A stretch of DNA of 64,000 nt from Bathymodiolus brooksi (Eukaryota; Mollusca; Bivalvia; Mytilida; Modiolidae): NCBI GenBank assembly GCA_963680875.1, contig OY804589.1:28808962-28872961 (forward strand), written 5' to 3'. Both the position numbers and the translations under genes were made by a program. The stretch's first letter is position 1. Each line of letters starts with the position of its first letter. This document shows, piece after piece, positions 62,390-64,000 of the stretch. The notes below the pieces were generated by a model. The model had not been told where the DNA came from. It ran no database searches and saw only the letters and a program-made list of their open reading frames with translations.

Positions 62390-64000
62390 TTGACTCATGT
62401 TTTGTTTGTGAGTTGACCCATGTTTTGTTTGAGAGTTGACTCATGTTTTGTTAGAGAGTTGACTCATGTTTTGTTTGTGAGTTGACCCATGTTTTGTTAG
62501 AGAGTTGACCCATGTTTTGTTAGAGAGTTGACTCATGTTTTGTTTGAGTGTTGACTCATGTTTTGTTTGAGAGTTAACTCATGATTTGTTTGAGAGTTGA
62601 CTCATGTTTTGTTTGAGAGTTGACCCATGTTTTGTTTGAGAGTTGACTCACGTTTTTTTGAGAGTTGACCCATGTTTTGCATGAGAGTTGACTCATGTTT
62701 TGTTTGTGAGTTGACCCATGTTTTGTTTGAGAGTTGACTCATGTTTTGTTTGTGAGTTGACCCATGTTTTGTTAGAGAGTTGACTCATGTTTTGATAGAG
62801 AGTTGACCCATGTTTTGTTTGAGAGTTGACTCATGTTTTGTTTGTGAGTTGACCCATGTTTTGTTAGAGAGTTGACCCATGTTTTGTTAGAGAGTTGACC
62901 CATGTTTTGTTTGTGAGTTGACCCATGTTTTGTAAGAGAGTTGACCCATGTTTTGTTAGAGAGTTGATTCATGTTTTGTTTGTGAGTTGACTCATGATTT
63001 GTTTGAGTGTTGACTCATGTTTTGCTTGAGTGTTGACCCATATTTTGTTAGAGAGTAGACCCATGTTTTGCTTGAGAGTTGACTCATGTTTTGTTAGAGA
63101 GTTGACCCATGTTTTGTTAGAGAGTTGACCCATGTTTTGTTTGAGAGTTGACTCATGTTTTGTTAGAGTGTTGACCCATGTTTTGTTAGAGAGTTGACTC
63201 ATGTTTTGTTAGAGAGTTGACTCATGTTTTGTTAGAGAGTTGACTCATGTTTTGTTTGTGAGTTGACCCATGTTTTGTTTGAGAGTAGACCCATGTTTTG
63301 TTAGAGAGTAGACCCATGTTTTGCTTGAGAGTTGACTCATGTTTTGTCTGAGAGTTGACCCATGTTTTGTTAGAGAGTTGACTCATGATTTGTTTGAGTG
63401 TTGAATCATGTTTTGTTTGAGCGTTGACTCATGATTTGTTAGAGAGTAGACCCATGTATTGTTTGAGAGTTGACCCATGTTTTGTTTGAGAGTTGACTCA
63501 TGTTTTGTTAGAGAGTTGACCCATGTTTTGTTAGAGTTAACTCATGATTTGTTTGAGTGTTGACTCATGTTTTGTGTGAGTGTTGACGCATGATTTGTTA
63601 GAGAGTAGACCCATGTTTTGTTTGAGAGTTGACCCATGTTTTGTTAGAGAGTTGACTCATGTTTTGTTTGTGAGTTGACCCATGTTTTGTTTTAGAGTTG
63701 ACTCATGTTTTGTTTGTGAGTTGATCCATGTTTTTTTTTTGAGTTGACCCATGTTTTGTTAGAGAGTTGACTCATGTTTTGTTTGTGAGTTGACCCATGT
63801 TTTGTTTAAGAGTTGACCCATGTTTTGTTAGAGAGTTGACCCATGTTTTGTTTGTGAGTTGATCCATGTTTTGTTAGAGAGTTGACCCATGTTTTGTTAG
63901 AGAGTTGACTCATGTTTTGTTTGTGAGTTGACTCATGTTTTGTTTGAGAGTTGACCCATGTTTTGTTAGAGAGTTGACCCATGTTTTGTTTGTGAGTTGA

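Larger units (their letters stand above)
41742..63740 (+). repeat. Recurring T9-T11 tract monomer (12 sites)
   Basis: One monomer per unit in the right third of the window has its TTTTGTTTG half replaced by an unbroken T run before GAGTTGACC. Sites and T counts: 41742 (11), 43764 (9), 45350 (10), 47167 (10), 49234 (11), 51301 (10), 53003 (10), 54820 (10), 56703 (11), 58770 (10), 60239 (10), 63731 (10). Left of 41 kb I see T runs of at most about 8 (for example 781-788). T counts match exactly between duplicated partners, for example 49234 and 56703. Confidence 0.85.
1..64000 (+). repeat. 23-bp satellite DNA array (fills the window)
   Basis: The sequence is a head-to-tail series of a 23-bp unit, GTTGACCCATG then TTTTGTTAGAGA, with no interruption from first to last base and no inverted monomers. 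The most variable positions are the second base of the CC/TC in GTTGAC[C/T]CATG and the TTAGAGA / TTTGAGA / TTTGTGA / TTTGAGT half. Less common variants include GTAGACC, GTTAACT, GTTTACC, GTTGATC, GTTGAAT, CATGATTTG, CATATTTTG and GAAAATTG. Length variants include 19-bp monomers lacking AGAG (around 7737 and 9871), 22-bp monomers with one T missing (CATGTTTGTTTG around 8371) and monomers with 8-11 T in a row. The array runs off both ends, so its full size is unknown. I see no coding, RNA or promoter signal anywhere in it. Satellite identity is certain from the sequence; chromosomal position and host are not. Confidence 0.98.
59019..64000. repeat. Rearranged region-5 units to window end
   Basis: The region-5 order continues with irregular spacing. 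The TTTGATAG block recurs 1607 bp after its 57.8-kb copy and again 3354 bp later. GTTGACGCATGATTTG falls at 58624, 60093 and 63585 (1469 and 3492 bp apart). The stretch 60.2-60.7 kb matches 51.3-51.75 kb, including the rare CCATTTTTTG monomer at about 51733 and 60672. The array runs off the window end at the same point in the order as about 60500. Confidence 0.78.

Noticed and set aside
1..64000. CRISPR array, because of short regular direct repeats
   Set aside because: The repeats are directly adjacent with no unique spacers, run for tens of kilobases, and have no cas genes.
1..64000. Telomeric repeat tract (some yeasts have telomere repeats of about 23-25 bp with a G/T-rich strand)
   Set aside because: Telomerase-copied repeats are nearly uniform and usually much shorter than this. 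Here monomers are heterogeneous and ordered into kilobase HORs. A subtelomeric location is still possible.
1..64000. TTGACA/TTGACC as bacterial -35 promoter elements
   Set aside because: The motif is simply part of the monomer, with no matched -10 element or downstream gene, and the array type points to a eukaryotic genome.
1..64000. CENP-B box in the monomer
   Set aside because: The CpG-containing core of the CENP-B box is absent; the monomer consensus contains no CpG at all.

Overview
The whole 64 kb window is one uninterrupted tandem array of a 23-bp satellite monomer. I found no unique DNA, gene, RNA gene, transposon or CRISPR array in it. On the + strand the monomer reads GTTGACCCATG followed by TTTTGTTAGAGA. 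Common variants are GTTGACTCATG in the first half and TTTTGTTTGAGA, TTTTGTTTGTGA or TTTTGTTTGAGT in the second half. Every monomer lies in the same orientation. An array this long, with nested higher-order repeats (HORs) and strong local homogenisation, suggests eukaryotic heterochromatin (centromeric, pericentromeric or subtelomeric) from a long-read assembly. The sequence alone does not identify the species. The consensus is about 39% G+C and contains no CpG.

Monomer variants are arranged in HORs, and the HOR changes along the window. (1) 1-7527: units of about 2.5-2.8 kb, in which the first and third copies (offset 5292) resemble each other more than the middle one. (2) 7528-11960: a 2134-bp unit present twice with very few differences, plus the start of a third copy. 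(3) 11961-41687: a mosaic of units marked by a GACCGATG variant, with spacings 4938, 4662, 3514, 5031, 3444 and 3606 bp. (4) 41688-47920: units of 2022, 1586 and 1817 bp. (5) 47921-51759: units of about 2067 bp. A block of about 7.4 kb covering most of regions 4 and 5 (44107-51549) is then duplicated at 51760-59018. The last 5 kb (59019-64000) is further rearranged region-5 material.

Many copy-to-copy length differences are whole numbers of 23-bp monomers (23, 69, 115, 230 bp), plus small corrections from T-tract length and from 19- or 22-bp short monomers. This is what unequal exchange or slippage in register would leave. The minus-strand open frames (up to 135 codons at 971-1378) come from the repeat: 23 bp is not divisible by 3, so the same peptide is read in all three frames, and it stops wherever a TTAG-type monomer falls in frame. 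I do not annotate any of them as genes.

The observation with the most possible function is that each monomer carries TTGAC[C/T], the core recognised by plant WRKY factors. A single C/T change in the monomer switches an exact AP-1/GCN4-type site (TGACTCA) on or off. Whether this matters in the cell cannot be judged from sequence.
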